From contig JAEXAX010000002.1 in assembly GCA_023458035.1 (NCBI GenBank), forward strand, positions 36,214 to 100,213: DNA of 64,000 bases, written 5' to 3'. Position 1 is the stretch's first letter. Every line of letters begins with the position of its first letter. The stretch is from Bacillota bacterium (GTDB taxonomy: Bacteria > Bacillota > Clostridia > Lachnospirales > Lachnospiraceae). Shown here one piece after another: positions 1-7,557 of the stretch. The notes under the pieces are model-generated. The model worked only from the letters and a program-made list of their open reading frames with translations. It searched no databases and was not told where the DNA came from. A program made the translations under genes and the position numbers.

Positions 1-1
1 A

Positions 2-1309
2 ACAGTATGGGAAGGCTGGTTTCATGAACCTCTGCCCAAACAGGCCTGGATCGATGTGGTCGGCAGCGGTGGAAAAACATCGCTGATCCGTTGGCTGGCC
101 ACCGGCTTTGCGGCGGTCGGCCGTCGGGTGGTCATCACAACATCGACCCATATTTATCCGATTCCCGATCTGTGGCAGGAGAGTCTGACGGCGGTGGAGC
201 GGAAGTTGATCCCGGGCGAGATTATTCAATTAGGAACATTGATGACTAAAGGAAAGTCGGCCGGTAAACTGACTGCACCATCACAGGAACAGTGGCAGAG
301 ATTGTCAGAACTGGCGGATATTATTTTAGTAGAGGCTGACGGTTCCAGGCGGCTACCACTGAAGTTTCCGGCTGTTCATGAACCGGTGCTTAGTACAAAG
401 AGTACACATACTCTGATCGTTCAAGGCCTGTCAGCACTGGGGCAGGATTTTGACCTGGTTTGCCAGCGTAGCGAGCTGGCAAGACAAGCGTTGCCGTCAG
501 TTTTTGACAGGCAGCAGATGACGGTGGAGCTTCCCCTGATGGCAATGCTGTTGCGCGAAGGCTATCGTCGAATCTTCAGCGGCAGGCGGTGCGGTATCTG
601 TCTGAATCAGGCAGATATGCTGCCATCGGAAGAAAAGCTGTCAGTTTATCGACAGGCCCTGCAATCGCCCGGGTTACCGGTACAGGCCCTGCAATTGACA
701 GCGCATCCGCAGGAGAAGATAGGCCTGATTCTGATGGCGTCCGGATTTAGCCGCCGTTTCGGTAAAAATAAGCTGCTGCATGAGGTGGCAGGCAGACCGC
801 TGATTGATCATGCCCTGGAACTGACAGCCGCTGTCCGGCGTCAGCTTTGGAGCGAGGGCTTGGCTTGCAGCATCTGCGTAGTCAGCCGTCAGTCGGTTAT
901 TCGAGAGAAGGCGGAAAAACTGCGGATGACCGCTATTGATAATCCGAACAGTGAGGAGGGAATTTCCGCGACGATTCGACTGGGAACGACGTATATGCTG
1001 GAGCAGGGAGCCAGCCGCTTTGTATATCTGGTGGCTGACCAGCCGGAGCTGACGGCCAAAACAGTCGTTTGGCTGATCCGGCAGGCGATTGCTTCGCCGC
1101 TGGGGGTGACCGTGCCGGCAGCCGGAGCACGGTTGGGAAATCCCTGCATATTTTCCGGTTTATATGCCGACCTCTTACTCGGCTTACAGGGTGAGCAAGG
1201 TGGAAAGCTGATTATTCGTGAGCACATGAATGATTGCCAGACGATGGCGGTAGAAGAAAGAGAATTGTTTGATATTGATAAGAAAGAGCAGATTGATACA
1301 ATATTTTGA
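2..1309 (+). CDS. YqeC-like / MocA-like nucleotidyltransferase fusion (5' partial)
   Basis: The frame is open from base 2, so the true start lies left of the window; the GTG at 56 falls inside the conserved P-loop and cannot be the real start. The first ~215 residues carry the YqeC-type loop GSGGKTS and resemble the selenium-dependent hydroxylase accessory protein YqeC. From about base 721 a second domain starts with the MobA/MocA signature LMASGFSRRFGKNKL, a nucleotidyltransferase fold that transfers a nucleotide to molybdopterin. The family context is maturation of molybdenum hydroxylases such as xanthine dehydrogenase, which agrees with the nucleobase permease downstream. Fusion of the two domains is seen directly; the exact substrate (CTP and molybdopterin) is inferred. 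Confidence 0.8.
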   Translation, partial: TVWEGWFHEPLPKQAWIDVVGSGGKTSLIRWLATGFAAVGRRVVITTSTHIYPIPDLWQESLTAVERKLIPGEIIQLGTLMTKGKSAGKLTAPSQEQWQRLSELADIILVEADGSRRLPLKFPAVHEPVLSTKSTHTLIVQGLSALGQDFDLVCQRSELARQALPSVFDRQQMTVELPLMAMLLREGYRRIFSGRRCGICLNQADMLPSEEKLSVYRQALQSPGLPVQALQLTAHPQEKIGLILMASGFSRRFGKNKLLHEVAGRPLIDHALELTAAVRRQLWSEGLACSICVVSRQSVIREKAEKLRMTAIDNPNSEEGISATIRLGTTYMLEQGASRFVYLVADQPELTAKTVVWLIRQAIASPLGVTVPAAGARLGNPCIFSGLYADLLLGLQGEQGGKLIIREHMNDCQTMAVEERELFDIDKKEQIDTIF

Positions 1310-1406
1310 AGCGAAAAGTTAAACAAAGTTTTGCTTATTCTCTTATAAACTTTGCACAAAATGTTTAAAAACTAATAAAAAATATATACAAATTGCGCAA
1401 AACATC

Positions 1407-1435
1407 TTGAAATGCAAAGGTAAATATGACATAAT
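1407..1435 (+). promoter_or_regulatory. Sigma-A promoter of the nucleobase permease
   Basis: TTGAAA at 1407-1412 and CATAAT at 1430-1435 are separated by 17 bases. They sit 55 bases upstream of the permease start, in the AT-rich gap after the YqeC-MocA gene. Confidence 0.6.
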
Positions 1436-1444
1436 CTTGACATA

Positions 1445-1465
1445 CGCCAAAAAACTTTTTTGGCG
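1445..1465 (+). promoter_or_regulatory. Perfect palindrome in the permease leader, candidate operator
   Basis: CGCCAAAAAA, one central base and TTTTTTGGCG form a perfect 10-bp inverted repeat. It begins about where transcription from the 1407-1435 promoter should start and ends 15 bases before the ribosome-binding site. It could be a repressor operator or a leader hairpin. No purine riboswitch was recognised in the leader. Confidence 0.5.
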
Positions 1466-1489
1466 CCAGAAAAACAATTGGAGGATGTC

Positions 1490-2878
1490 ATGGAAGAGAA
1501 AACCAAAACCAATCAAACTGTTAGCGTTGACAACATCTATCGGCTGAACGGACGAGTGCCGGTGGCAAAGGCTATTCCATTCGGTCTGCAGCATGTGCTG
1601 GCGATGTTCGTTTCCAACCTGACCCCGATCATCATCGTTGCCGGGGCAGCCAATGCCGCCTGGCCCGAATTGAATCTCAATCTGGCCATGCTGCTGCAAA
1701 ATGCCATGTTTATCGCCGGCCTGGGAACCCTGATCCAATTATATCCGGTCTGGAAGATCGGTGCCAAATTGCCGGTTGTAATGGGTGTCAGCTTCACCTT
1801 TCTGGCGTCTTTGCTCTATGTGGCGACCAATTTCGGTTATCCGACCATGATCGGAGCTATCATCGTCGGCGGCTGTGTGGAAGGTATGCTTGGTTTATGC
1901 GCCAAATACTGGAGACGCTTTATTTCCCCGATCGTATCGGCCTGCGTGGTGACGACCATCGGTTTTTCACTGCTAAATGTCGGTGCCGCTTCATTTGGCG
2001 GCGGACACGGCGCAGAGGATTTCGGTTCTGTTGAAAACCTGATTCTCGGCGGTGTGACGCTGGTAGCCTGCATCATCTTTAATCTGTTGGCAAAGGGCTT
2101 CTGGAAACAATTGTCCGTTTTATTCGGTTTGATTGTCGGTTATTCGGCCGCTCTGATGATGGGGCGCATTGATTTTGAACCGATCATGCAGGCAAAGCTG
2201 TTTTCCTTACCGAGCTTTTTACCGTTTATCCCGAAGTTTAACGTCAGCGCCATTATCGCTTTGGTTGTTGTCTTTCTGGTATCGGCAGCCGAGACCATCG
2301 GTGATACGACGGCTGTCTGCATTGGCGGTCTGAACCGCGATATCACTGCCAAAGAGGTATCCGGCTCCCTGGCCTGCGACGGCTTCCTCAGTGCCGTATC
2401 CGGTTGCTTCGGATGTACCCCAATCACTTCCTTCAGTCAGAATGTCGGCCTGATCGCCATGACGAAGGTTGTCAACCGTTTTACCATTATGTTTGGCGCG
2501 CTGACCCTGATCCTGGCCGGCTTGTTCCCGCCGATCGGCGCTTTCTTCTCCACTCTGCCGCAGCCGGTACTCGGTGGTTGTACCATCATGATGTTTGGTT
2601 CTATCGTAGTCAGCGGTATGAGCATGATCGCCCGCTGTGGTTTTACCTCACGAAACACCTTTATCGCTTCGCTGTCCATCAGTATCGGTATCGGCTTCAC
2701 CCAGATGCCGGATATCTACAAAAATTTCCCGACTCTGATGCGTGACGTATTCTCCGGCAATCCGGTGGCCAATGTGTTCGTGATCGCTTTGCTATTGAGC
2801 TTTGTTATTCCTAAGTCTCAGGAGGATCGTGACCAGGAAGCGAAGTTGGAAGCGGAAATGAAGGTAGCTGAAGATTAA
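1490..2878 (+). CDS. NCS2 family xanthine/uracil-type permease
   Basis: A 462-residue integral membrane symporter of the nucleobase:cation symporter-2 family. The N-terminal part has the family's 'P..lQHvLAMFVSNLTPIIIV' pattern, followed by many hydrophobic segments. The middle contains the conserved helix with AETIGDTTA and the GCFGCTPITSFSQNVG block that contributes to the substrate site. ATG 1490 is chosen over an upstream TTG because GGAGG lies five bases before it. The neighbouring YqeC-MocA gene makes xanthine or another purine more likely than uracil, but specificity cannot be read from sequence alone. Confidence 0.85.
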   Translation: MEEKTKTNQTVSVDNIYRLNGRVPVAKAIPFGLQHVLAMFVSNLTPIIIVAGAANAAWPELNLNLAMLLQNAMFIAGLGTLIQLYPVWKIGAKLPVVMGVSFTFLASLLYVATNFGYPTMIGAIIVGGCVEGMLGLCAKYWRRFISPIVSACVVTTIGFSLLNVGAASFGGGHGAEDFGSVENLILGGVTLVACIIFNLLAKGFWKQLSVLFGLIVGYSAALMMGRIDFEPIMQAKLFSLPSFLPFIPKFNVSAIIALVVVFLVSAAETIGDTTAVCIGGLNRDITAKEVSGSLACDGFLSAVSGCFGCTPITSFSQNVGLIAMTKVVNRFTIMFGALTLILAGLFPPIGAFFSTLPQPVLGGCTIMMFGSIVVSGMSMIARCGFTSRNTFIASLSISIGIGFTQMPDIYKNFPTLMRDVFSGNPVANVFVIALLLSFVIPKSQEDRDQEAKLEAEMKVAED

Positions 2879-2916
2879 ATATATATCGGTTATAGCTCCG
2901 ATTTGCCATGGTTCGG

Positions 2917-2962
2917 CCGCCGGTGACACAGAATCCCCATTCCGTGTCGCCGGCGGTTGTTT
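2917..2962 (+). terminator. Intrinsic terminator after the permease
   Basis: A 13-bp stem (2917-2929 with 2944-2956, one G.U pair) is followed by a weak T-rich tail. It ends the permease transcript before pepT. Confidence 0.65.
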
Positions 2963-3083
2963 ATGCATATGCAACCTGGGCTTGCGTACATAAAAAGTAA
3001 AAGACGAGCCGTGCTGTCTTGCGGGGATCCTGGATTTGCAGTAGAATAACACTGTATTTGTGTCAACAGAAAGTGAGGAAGCT

Positions 3084-4301
3084 ATGGAAAGCATGTTACA
3101 AAGATTTATTCGATATTGCAGTATCAATACCCGATCGGATGAAAGCTCGACAACCGTTCCGACCACCCGCTCACAGCTGGACTTTGTGCGGATGCTGGCT
3201 GAGGATATGGAAGCCATCGGTTTATCCGAGGTAAACGTATATGAAAAGAACGGCTTCGTGATCGGTAAGCTGCCGGCCAATAGTGAGAACAAGCTGCCGG
3301 TCATCGGCTTTATCGCCCATGTCGATACGGCTGATTATGAGGCCGAGGGAATTAAACCGTGGGTGGTGGAAAACTATGACGGAAACGATATCTTGTTAAA
3401 TGCCGAGCAAGGTATCATCACCAAGGTGACTGACTTCCCGAACCTGAAGAACTATATTGGCAAGACGCTGGTGGTAACAGACGGAACTACTCTGTTGGGG
3501 GCCGATGATAAGGCCGGGGTGGTCGAAATCCTGCAGGCCATGATCCATTTGGTTGCCAATCCGGAAATCAAACACGGAGATATCTGGTGCGCCTTCGGCC
3601 CGGACGAGGAGATCGGGCGAGGTGCGGATAACTTTGACGTCAATGACTTTCCGGCCGATTTTGCCTATACCATGGATGGAGCCATCCTCGGTGAACTGGA
3701 ATATGAAAGTTTTAATGCAGCGGCAGCCAATGTCACCCTGCACGGCGTTTCGGTTCATCCGGGCAGCGCTAAGGGTTTGATGATTAATACCGCAAAGCTG
3801 GCCTTTGAGCTGGATTCCATGCTGCCGGTCGATGCGGTGCCGGAAAAGACCGCAGGGTATGAAGGCTTTTACATGCTGCACAATATGCATACCGAAATCG
3901 ACACCGGCAGCATGCATTACATCATTCGTGACCATGACAGAAGCAAATTTGAAGAAAAGAAGACCTTCTTTATGGACTGTGTACGCCGGGTCAATGAAAA
4001 ATATGGCCGCGAGGTGTTGACGGTGGATATGTACGACCAGTATTACAATATGTACGATGTGATTCAAAACCATATGGACTGTGTGGAAATCGCCAAGGCC
4101 GCCATGGTGGCCGTTGGAGTAAAACCACTGTGCCGACCGATCCGAGGCGGTACCGATGGTAGTAAAATCTCCTTTATGGGTATCCCGACTCCGAATATCT
4201 TCGTCGGAGCGGAGAATCTGCACGGCCGTCATGAATTTGCCTGCTTGGATGATATGCAAAAGGCGGTCGATACCATTGTAGAGATCGTACGCGAGAAGTA
4301 A
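3084..4301 (+). CDS. pepT: Peptidase T (tripeptide aminopeptidase)
   Basis: A 405-residue cytoplasmic dizinc aminopeptidase of the M20B family, which removes the N-terminal residue from tripeptides. Visible signatures are GFIAHVDTAD (first zinc ligands), GADDKAGVVEIL with the bridging Asp, FGPDEEIGRGAD with the catalytic Glu, and PIRGGTDGS. GAENLHGRHEFA near the C-terminus supplies the last metal His. Length matches PepT (~408). ATG 3084, preceded by GAGGA, is preferred over an in-frame GTG at 3060. It is monocistronic, with a terminator just downstream. Confidence 0.93.
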   Translation: MESMLQRFIRYCSINTRSDESSTTVPTTRSQLDFVRMLAEDMEAIGLSEVNVYEKNGFVIGKLPANSENKLPVIGFIAHVDTADYEAEGIKPWVVENYDGNDILLNAEQGIITKVTDFPNLKNYIGKTLVVTDGTTLLGADDKAGVVEILQAMIHLVANPEIKHGDIWCAFGPDEEIGRGADNFDVNDFPADFAYTMDGAILGELEYESFNAAAANVTLHGVSVHPGSAKGLMINTAKLAFELDSMLPVDAVPEKTAGYEGFYMLHNMHTEIDTGSMHYIIRDHDRSKFEEKKTFFMDCVRRVNEKYGREVLTVDMYDQYYNMYDVIQNHMDCVEIAKAAMVAVGVKPLCRPIRGGTDGSKISFMGIPTPNIFVGAENLHGRHEFACLDDMQKAVDTIVEIVREK

Positions 4302-4345
4302 ACTTGGGAACAGCGAGAAGTATACTGGAATTTAAATGATATGGA

Positions 4346-4376
4346 CGGTGTGGTCTTTGGAGCACATCGTTTTTTT
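4346..4376 (+). terminator. Intrinsic terminator after pepT
   Basis: The stem pairs 4346-4355 with 4360-4369 (one G-G mismatch, one G.U) around a TTTG loop and is followed by seven T residues. Confidence 0.75.
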
Positions 4377-4398
4377 GATTGTGTCACAGACAAACCAG

Positions 4399-4570
4399 CA
4401 AGCCCCTTGTGGGACTTGGCCGGAGTCAGGAAGCACTGAATCAGCCCCTTCAGGGGCAGCTGCGAAAGTGGTGCGGCAAGCAGACCTTTCAGTACGCCTT
4501 CCAGGCGCAAGCAGGGAATAGTCCCTTATAGGGACTGAGCAGGCCACCGGCTAAGCCGGTGGTCCTGACT
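4399..4570 (+). ncRNA. Candidate structured RNA, closed multi-branched fold
   Basis: This non-coding stretch folds strongly. A long-range 8-bp helix, AGTCAGGA at 4424-4431 with TCCTGACT at 4563-4570, encloses at least four local hairpins: 4444-4457 (GCCCC/GGGGC), 4495-4507 (CGCC/GGCG), 4520-4536 (AGTCCC/GGGACT) and 4544-4562 (CCACCGGC/GCCGGTGG, loop TAA). A fifth hairpin at 4400-4417 lies outside the closing helix. No convincing reading frame runs through it. The layout recalls structured RNAs linked to IS200/IS605-type or IscB/TnpB elements, but no transposase or nuclease gene is adjacent, so the class is unknown. Which strand is transcribed is not certain. Confidence 0.5.
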
Positions 4571-4575
4571 AGCAC

Positions 4576-4603
4576 TTGAAAAAAGTAAAATTTTTGGTAT
4601 ACT
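4576..4603 (+). promoter_or_regulatory. Sigma-A promoter entering the AT-rich island
   Basis: TTGAAA at 4576-4581 and TATACT at 4598-4603 are separated by 16 bases. It is the first promoter after the structured RNA and would transcribe the small genes from 4716 on. Confidence 0.5.
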
Positions 4604-4715
4604 CATGATGAAAATATAAATGATATGACAATTCTAACCAGAAAAAAGTACATTGATGGTTTGTGACCTAAAACAAAGGATATAAATGATGGATAAAAGA
4701 AAGAGAGGGGACAAT

Positions 4716-4763
4716 ATGAAAACCATGAATCCTCAAAGATATAAGAATGGAGAAGACGTTTAA
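4716..4763 (+). CDS. 15-residue peptide with RYKNG motif (possible gene remnant)
   Basis: ATG 4716 follows a strong GAGAGGGG ribosome-binding site and encodes MKTMNPQRYKNGEDV before a double stop. The same RYKNG core, at the same distance from a well-placed start, opens another short frame at 36040 (MLNFNLGRYKNGDSA). The match suggests a shared peptide, or the shared N-terminus of a family that is broken in both places. Function is unknown. Confidence 0.35.
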   Translation: MKTMNPQRYKNGEDV

Positions 4764-4828
4764 TAGTTAATGTTAGGATTAGAATTGTGGTTTTGTTTGA
4801 TCAAAAGTGAATATATGAAGGTAAAACA

Positions 4829-5183
4829 ATGAAAAAATTTGCTAGGGGATTTTCAGTAATAGTATGTGCTCTGATGATATTTTCTTTGTTCATTCCTGCA
4901 TATGCAGATGGCAATAAAAAAATGGAAATTAAATTTACAGACTTCAAGTTTCAAACAAGTGATAACAATCCAGAGCAAGTTTATATTTCCAAATGGATTT
5001 CCAACCACAGAGTTGTATTATATTTTTAATGGAACTATAGTGGCAGAGGTGGATGTGAACGCAAATGCAGGTATATCTGCTGAACTTTTAGGTGCTGGCT
5101 TTACTGCGTCCGGCACCATAGGATCTACAATGTATTTCAGACGACCATTTAACTCAACAGGAGTAATTCAGTTGTACCATTAG
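4829..5183 (+). pseudogene. Small secreted protein gene with a frameshift
   Basis: The first frame (4829-5029) begins with a clear signal peptide: MKKFARGF, a hydrophobic core, then AYADG as a cleavage site. It then loses coding character at about base 5000. A second frame shifted by one base continues with coding-like sequence (FNGTIVAEVDVNANAGISAE) to a stop at 5183. Joined near TTCCAAATGGATTTCC (about 4988-5003), the two halves give a secreted protein of ~117 residues. This is either a real disruption or a sequencing error. The family is not recognised. The start is supported by GAAGG upstream. Confidence 0.5.
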
Positions 5184-5202
5184 ACAAGAAGGGGGTGTAT
5201 TT

Positions 5203-5355
5203 ATGAAGAAATTCAAAACATTTCTGGATAAGTATAATATAGCAATCAGTATTTTACTGGGCAGTGTTATCATCAGTGTGGTGCTTGGTTTAATGCTGAA
5301 CAACAGTCTTATGCGTGTTGCTCAAAATATTGGAACACATATATTTATGAAATAG
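5203..5355 (+). CDS. Small single-pass membrane protein, 50 residues
   Basis: ATG 5203 follows a strong AAGAAGGGGG ribosome-binding site, 19 bases after the frameshifted secreted gene. The product starts with a charged MKKFKTFLDKYN segment, has one transmembrane helix (about residues 14-32, rich in I, L and V) and ends in a short polar tail. The family is not recognised. Position and spacing suggest co-transcription with the preceding gene. Confidence 0.5.
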   Translation: MKKFKTFLDKYNIAISILLGSVIISVVLGLMLNNSLMRVAQNIGTHIFMK

Positions 5356-5389
5356 GGAGGCTATCCTTGAGTTAATATTTATGATAGCA

Positions 5390-5540
5390 ATAGCATCACC
5401 AGAAACGAAGGTTATTTATGAAAAATAAATTTTGGAGCAGTAGAAAGGATTTGAGGGATGTTTTGAATACATCCCTCAAAACAGTATTCACCGGGGCATG
5501 TCCTTGTGTGATAATTCGCTTAAAAACTAAGAAACAATAA
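5390..5540 (+). pseudogene. Truncated duplicate of a protease-lipoprotein gene junction
   Basis: About 125 bases here match 6001-6125 with roughly a dozen differences. The copy holds the last codons of the upstream C92-like gene (ASPETKVIYEK, stop) and the first ~33 codons of the lipoprotein gene (from ATG 5418, MKNKFWSSRKDLRDV). It then diverges before the lipobox and stops at 5538-5540. It therefore makes no lipoprotein and marks a partial duplication and deletion event. Confidence 0.65.
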
Positions 5541-5554
5541 TATAGCAACTTAAG

Positions 5555-5590
5555 AAACAGTAAATCATAAAAAGGTTTACTGTTTTTTCT
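5555..5590 (+). terminator. Intrinsic terminator
   Basis: AAACAGTAAA at 5555-5564 pairs with TTTACTGTTT at 5576-5585 and runs into a T-rich tract. It ends the transcript of the first half of the AT-rich island. Confidence 0.7.
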
Positions 5591-5790
5591 TTTTTTGTTA
5601 AAAAAACTGGAGCGACTTGATTGCAAAACTAAAACATAATATACTCAAATTAAAAATAAAAAATGCAAAGAGAATATAATAATGAGCACGAACGAAGTCA
5701 AAGTATAAAGTGCATAAATTAGAGAAATTTTAATGAAAAAATGGCCTTGGGAAGGATTTAAGTTCTTTCTAAATAAGGGGATTAGGCGTC

Positions 5791-6039
5791 ACGGTTAAGC
5801 GAACAACTAATTTAGAGGATCGAACAGCAGCAGATTGGTGTTATAATCAGATTGGCAAACCATATAATTTCAATTTCTTGAATACTGAGACTAGAAGCAG
5901 CTTTTATTGTTCTCAACTGGTTTGGGCTGCTTTTTTAGACAATTTTGGTATTAATCTGGATACCAGTAGCTTCGGTGGCGCGGTGCATCCATTAGAGTTA
6001 GCAGCATCACCAGAAACGAGGGTTATTTATGAAAAATAA
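5791..6039 (+). pseudogene. 3' remnant of a YiiX/C92-type cysteine peptidase gene
   Basis: An open stretch without a proper start encodes DRTAADWCYNQIGKPYNF and then SFYCSQLVWAAFLDNFGI. The FYCSQLVW block is the typical Cys-nucleophile motif of permuted papain-like (YiiX/YaeF, NlpC/P60 superfamily) proteins. The N-terminal half, which would carry the catalytic His, is missing. The stop at 6037-6039 overlaps the lipoprotein start by 11 bases, so the two were once translationally coupled. A short upstream frame at 5733 (MKKWPWEGFKFF, stop) may be a shifted piece of the same gene. Confidence 0.55.
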
Positions 6040-7138
6040 ATCTTGGAGTAGTAGAAAAGATTTGAGAGATGTATTCAAAACATCCCTCAAAACAGTATTC
6101 ACCAGGTCATGTCTTTGTGTGATCATGAGCTCACTACTGGTAAGTGCCTGTCAAAAGAAGGATAAACCAATTGATCGAAATAAGGTGGATATTGGAGTTG
6201 TTATCACTACAGAACAGAGTTATAATTCTAAAATTTTATGGTTGGATTCACAGCTTGAAAAAGTACAAGAACAAAATTTAAAGTACGCCAGACTTGGTAC
6301 ACAATTTTATTCACCGGAATCTAGAAATGGAAAGTTGTTTTTAATACCGCAGGGTCTGGGTAAAACAAAAGATGCCAAAAAAGTGATTAGTATTGATAAA
6401 AAGTCATTGGCGATAGAAGAATATCCATTTACTAATATTGCTATAAATCATATGGCTAATATTGGGAATCAGGTATATGCCGTGAATTCCGGAGCCAGTG
6501 ATAGCTGTATTGAATCTTATAACACAAAAGAACATACAAATAAGATAGTGCAAATGGACCAAACATATTTGTATTCGATTATCCCGGCAGATGACAGATT
6601 ACTTGGTTTCTCAACACAAGCTGAGCTGGGCACTACAAAATCAAAGGTTACTATGAATGTGTTTACGTCGGAGCTTCAGCTTTTAAAAGAAATAGATATT
6701 TCGAATTTTGGAATACCAACGAGAAAATATTGTGAAGATGATACTGACTTATATATTACGGTTAATTATAATAATAATGATACATCTACCGGAAAGATTC
6801 TTAAAATCAACAAGAAAGATTATCATATCAAAGAAATCTCATTGAAGCAGGATTTTCCAAATGATATATATAAGTATGGGGATCAGTTTATTGTCACATA
6901 TTTTGATCCGGTTCAAAATATAGGAACGACTGTGTCGGTACTGGATAGTGCCGGTCGCGAAAGAAACATTGATTTAAAAACGGAATTAGCTTTGACAGCG
7001 ATTAAGGATGAGAAATTTTTCGTTGCTAACAATAGCGGAATACAGGTTTATTCGATACCGGACTTTAAGCTTTTGAAAGAATATAGCATTGATGTTAAAA
7101 GCAGTCATTATGCATCGGCTTTGTTGGTCGTGGAATAA
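6029..7138 (+). CDS. Lipoprotein with predicted beta-propeller-like repeats
   Basis: The 369-residue product starts with a basic region, a hydrophobic stretch and the lipobox LLVSAC followed by QKKDKP, so it should be lipid-anchored on the outer face of the membrane. The mature part is rich in repeated short beta patterns (for example KLFLIPQGLG, QVYAVNSGAS, QFIVTYFDPV, KFFVANNSGI), as in secreted propeller proteins that lack an enzymatic motif. The start overlaps the end of the broken C92-like gene. The gene is AT-rich and its beginning is duplicated at 5418. Exact function is unknown. Confidence 0.7.
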   Translation: MKNKSWSSRKDLRDVFKTSLKTVFTRSCLCVIMSSLLVSACQKKDKPIDRNKVDIGVVITTEQSYNSKILWLDSQLEKVQEQNLKYARLGTQFYSPESRNGKLFLIPQGLGKTKDAKKVISIDKKSLAIEEYPFTNIAINHMANIGNQVYAVNSGASDSCIESYNTKEHTNKIVQMDQTYLYSIIPADDRLLGFSTQAELGTTKSKVTMNVFTSELQLLKEIDISNFGIPTRKYCEDDTDLYITVNYNNNDTSTGKILKINKKDYHIKEISLKQDFPNDIYKYGDQFIVTYFDPVQNIGTTVSVLDSAGRERNIDLKTELALTAIKDEKFFVANNSGIQVYSIPDFKLLKEYSIDVKSSHYASALLVVE

Positions 7139-7170
7139 AGAGATATTTGTACAGGAGTATAGGTGATGAC

Positions 7171-7554
7171 ATGGTTATGTCTAAAGACTAACTAACAGTG
7201 ATGGAAATGCTTTGGGAGGGGGAATGTCTGGATGAACAAGGTGAGATTCAGGCATTGGAATTAGCCAAACTGTTATATGAAAAGCATGGAATGGGTAAGA
7301 CATCCTGTTATACTTTTTTTGGGCGATTACTGGAAAAAGGAGCGATTACTAGGCGATATCCCAAATATACTATCAAACCCATTATCTCCAGAGAAGAGGC
7401 GCTTCAAAGTCAGCAGGACGAGGCGATCGATCAATTATTCCAAGGCTCGTTTTTCAATGTTTGCCGTGCTTTTCTGGGAAAGAGAAAGGTTGGTCAAACA
7501 GAATTAAATGAGATGAGGAAATTAATTGACAGTTTTGAATCAGAGGAAGAATAG
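7171..7554 (+). pseudogene. BlaI/MecI/CopY-type repressor gene with an early stop
   Basis: The frame has the winged-helix pattern of BlaI family repressors: LTVMEMLWEGE, then a recognition region around GKTSCYTFFGRLLEKGAI, then a C-terminal dimerisation helix. From ATG 7171 it reads six codons and meets TAA at 7189, exactly before the conserved LTVMEMLW. Translation could still restart at GTG 7198 and give 118 residues, but these would lack part of the first helix. The adjacent M56 peptidase remnant is the usual partner in this system. Confidence 0.6.
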
Positions 7555-7557
7555 AAA

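Noticed and set aside
3396..4259. A 287-codon open frame on the reverse strand
   Set aside because: It is entirely antisense to pepT, has no ribosome-binding site or family motif, and its composition mirrors the codon pattern of pepT.
4336..4521. Short frames of ~60-90 codons on both strands
   Set aside because: They cross the terminator and the perfect hairpins of the structured segment and show no protein-like pattern.
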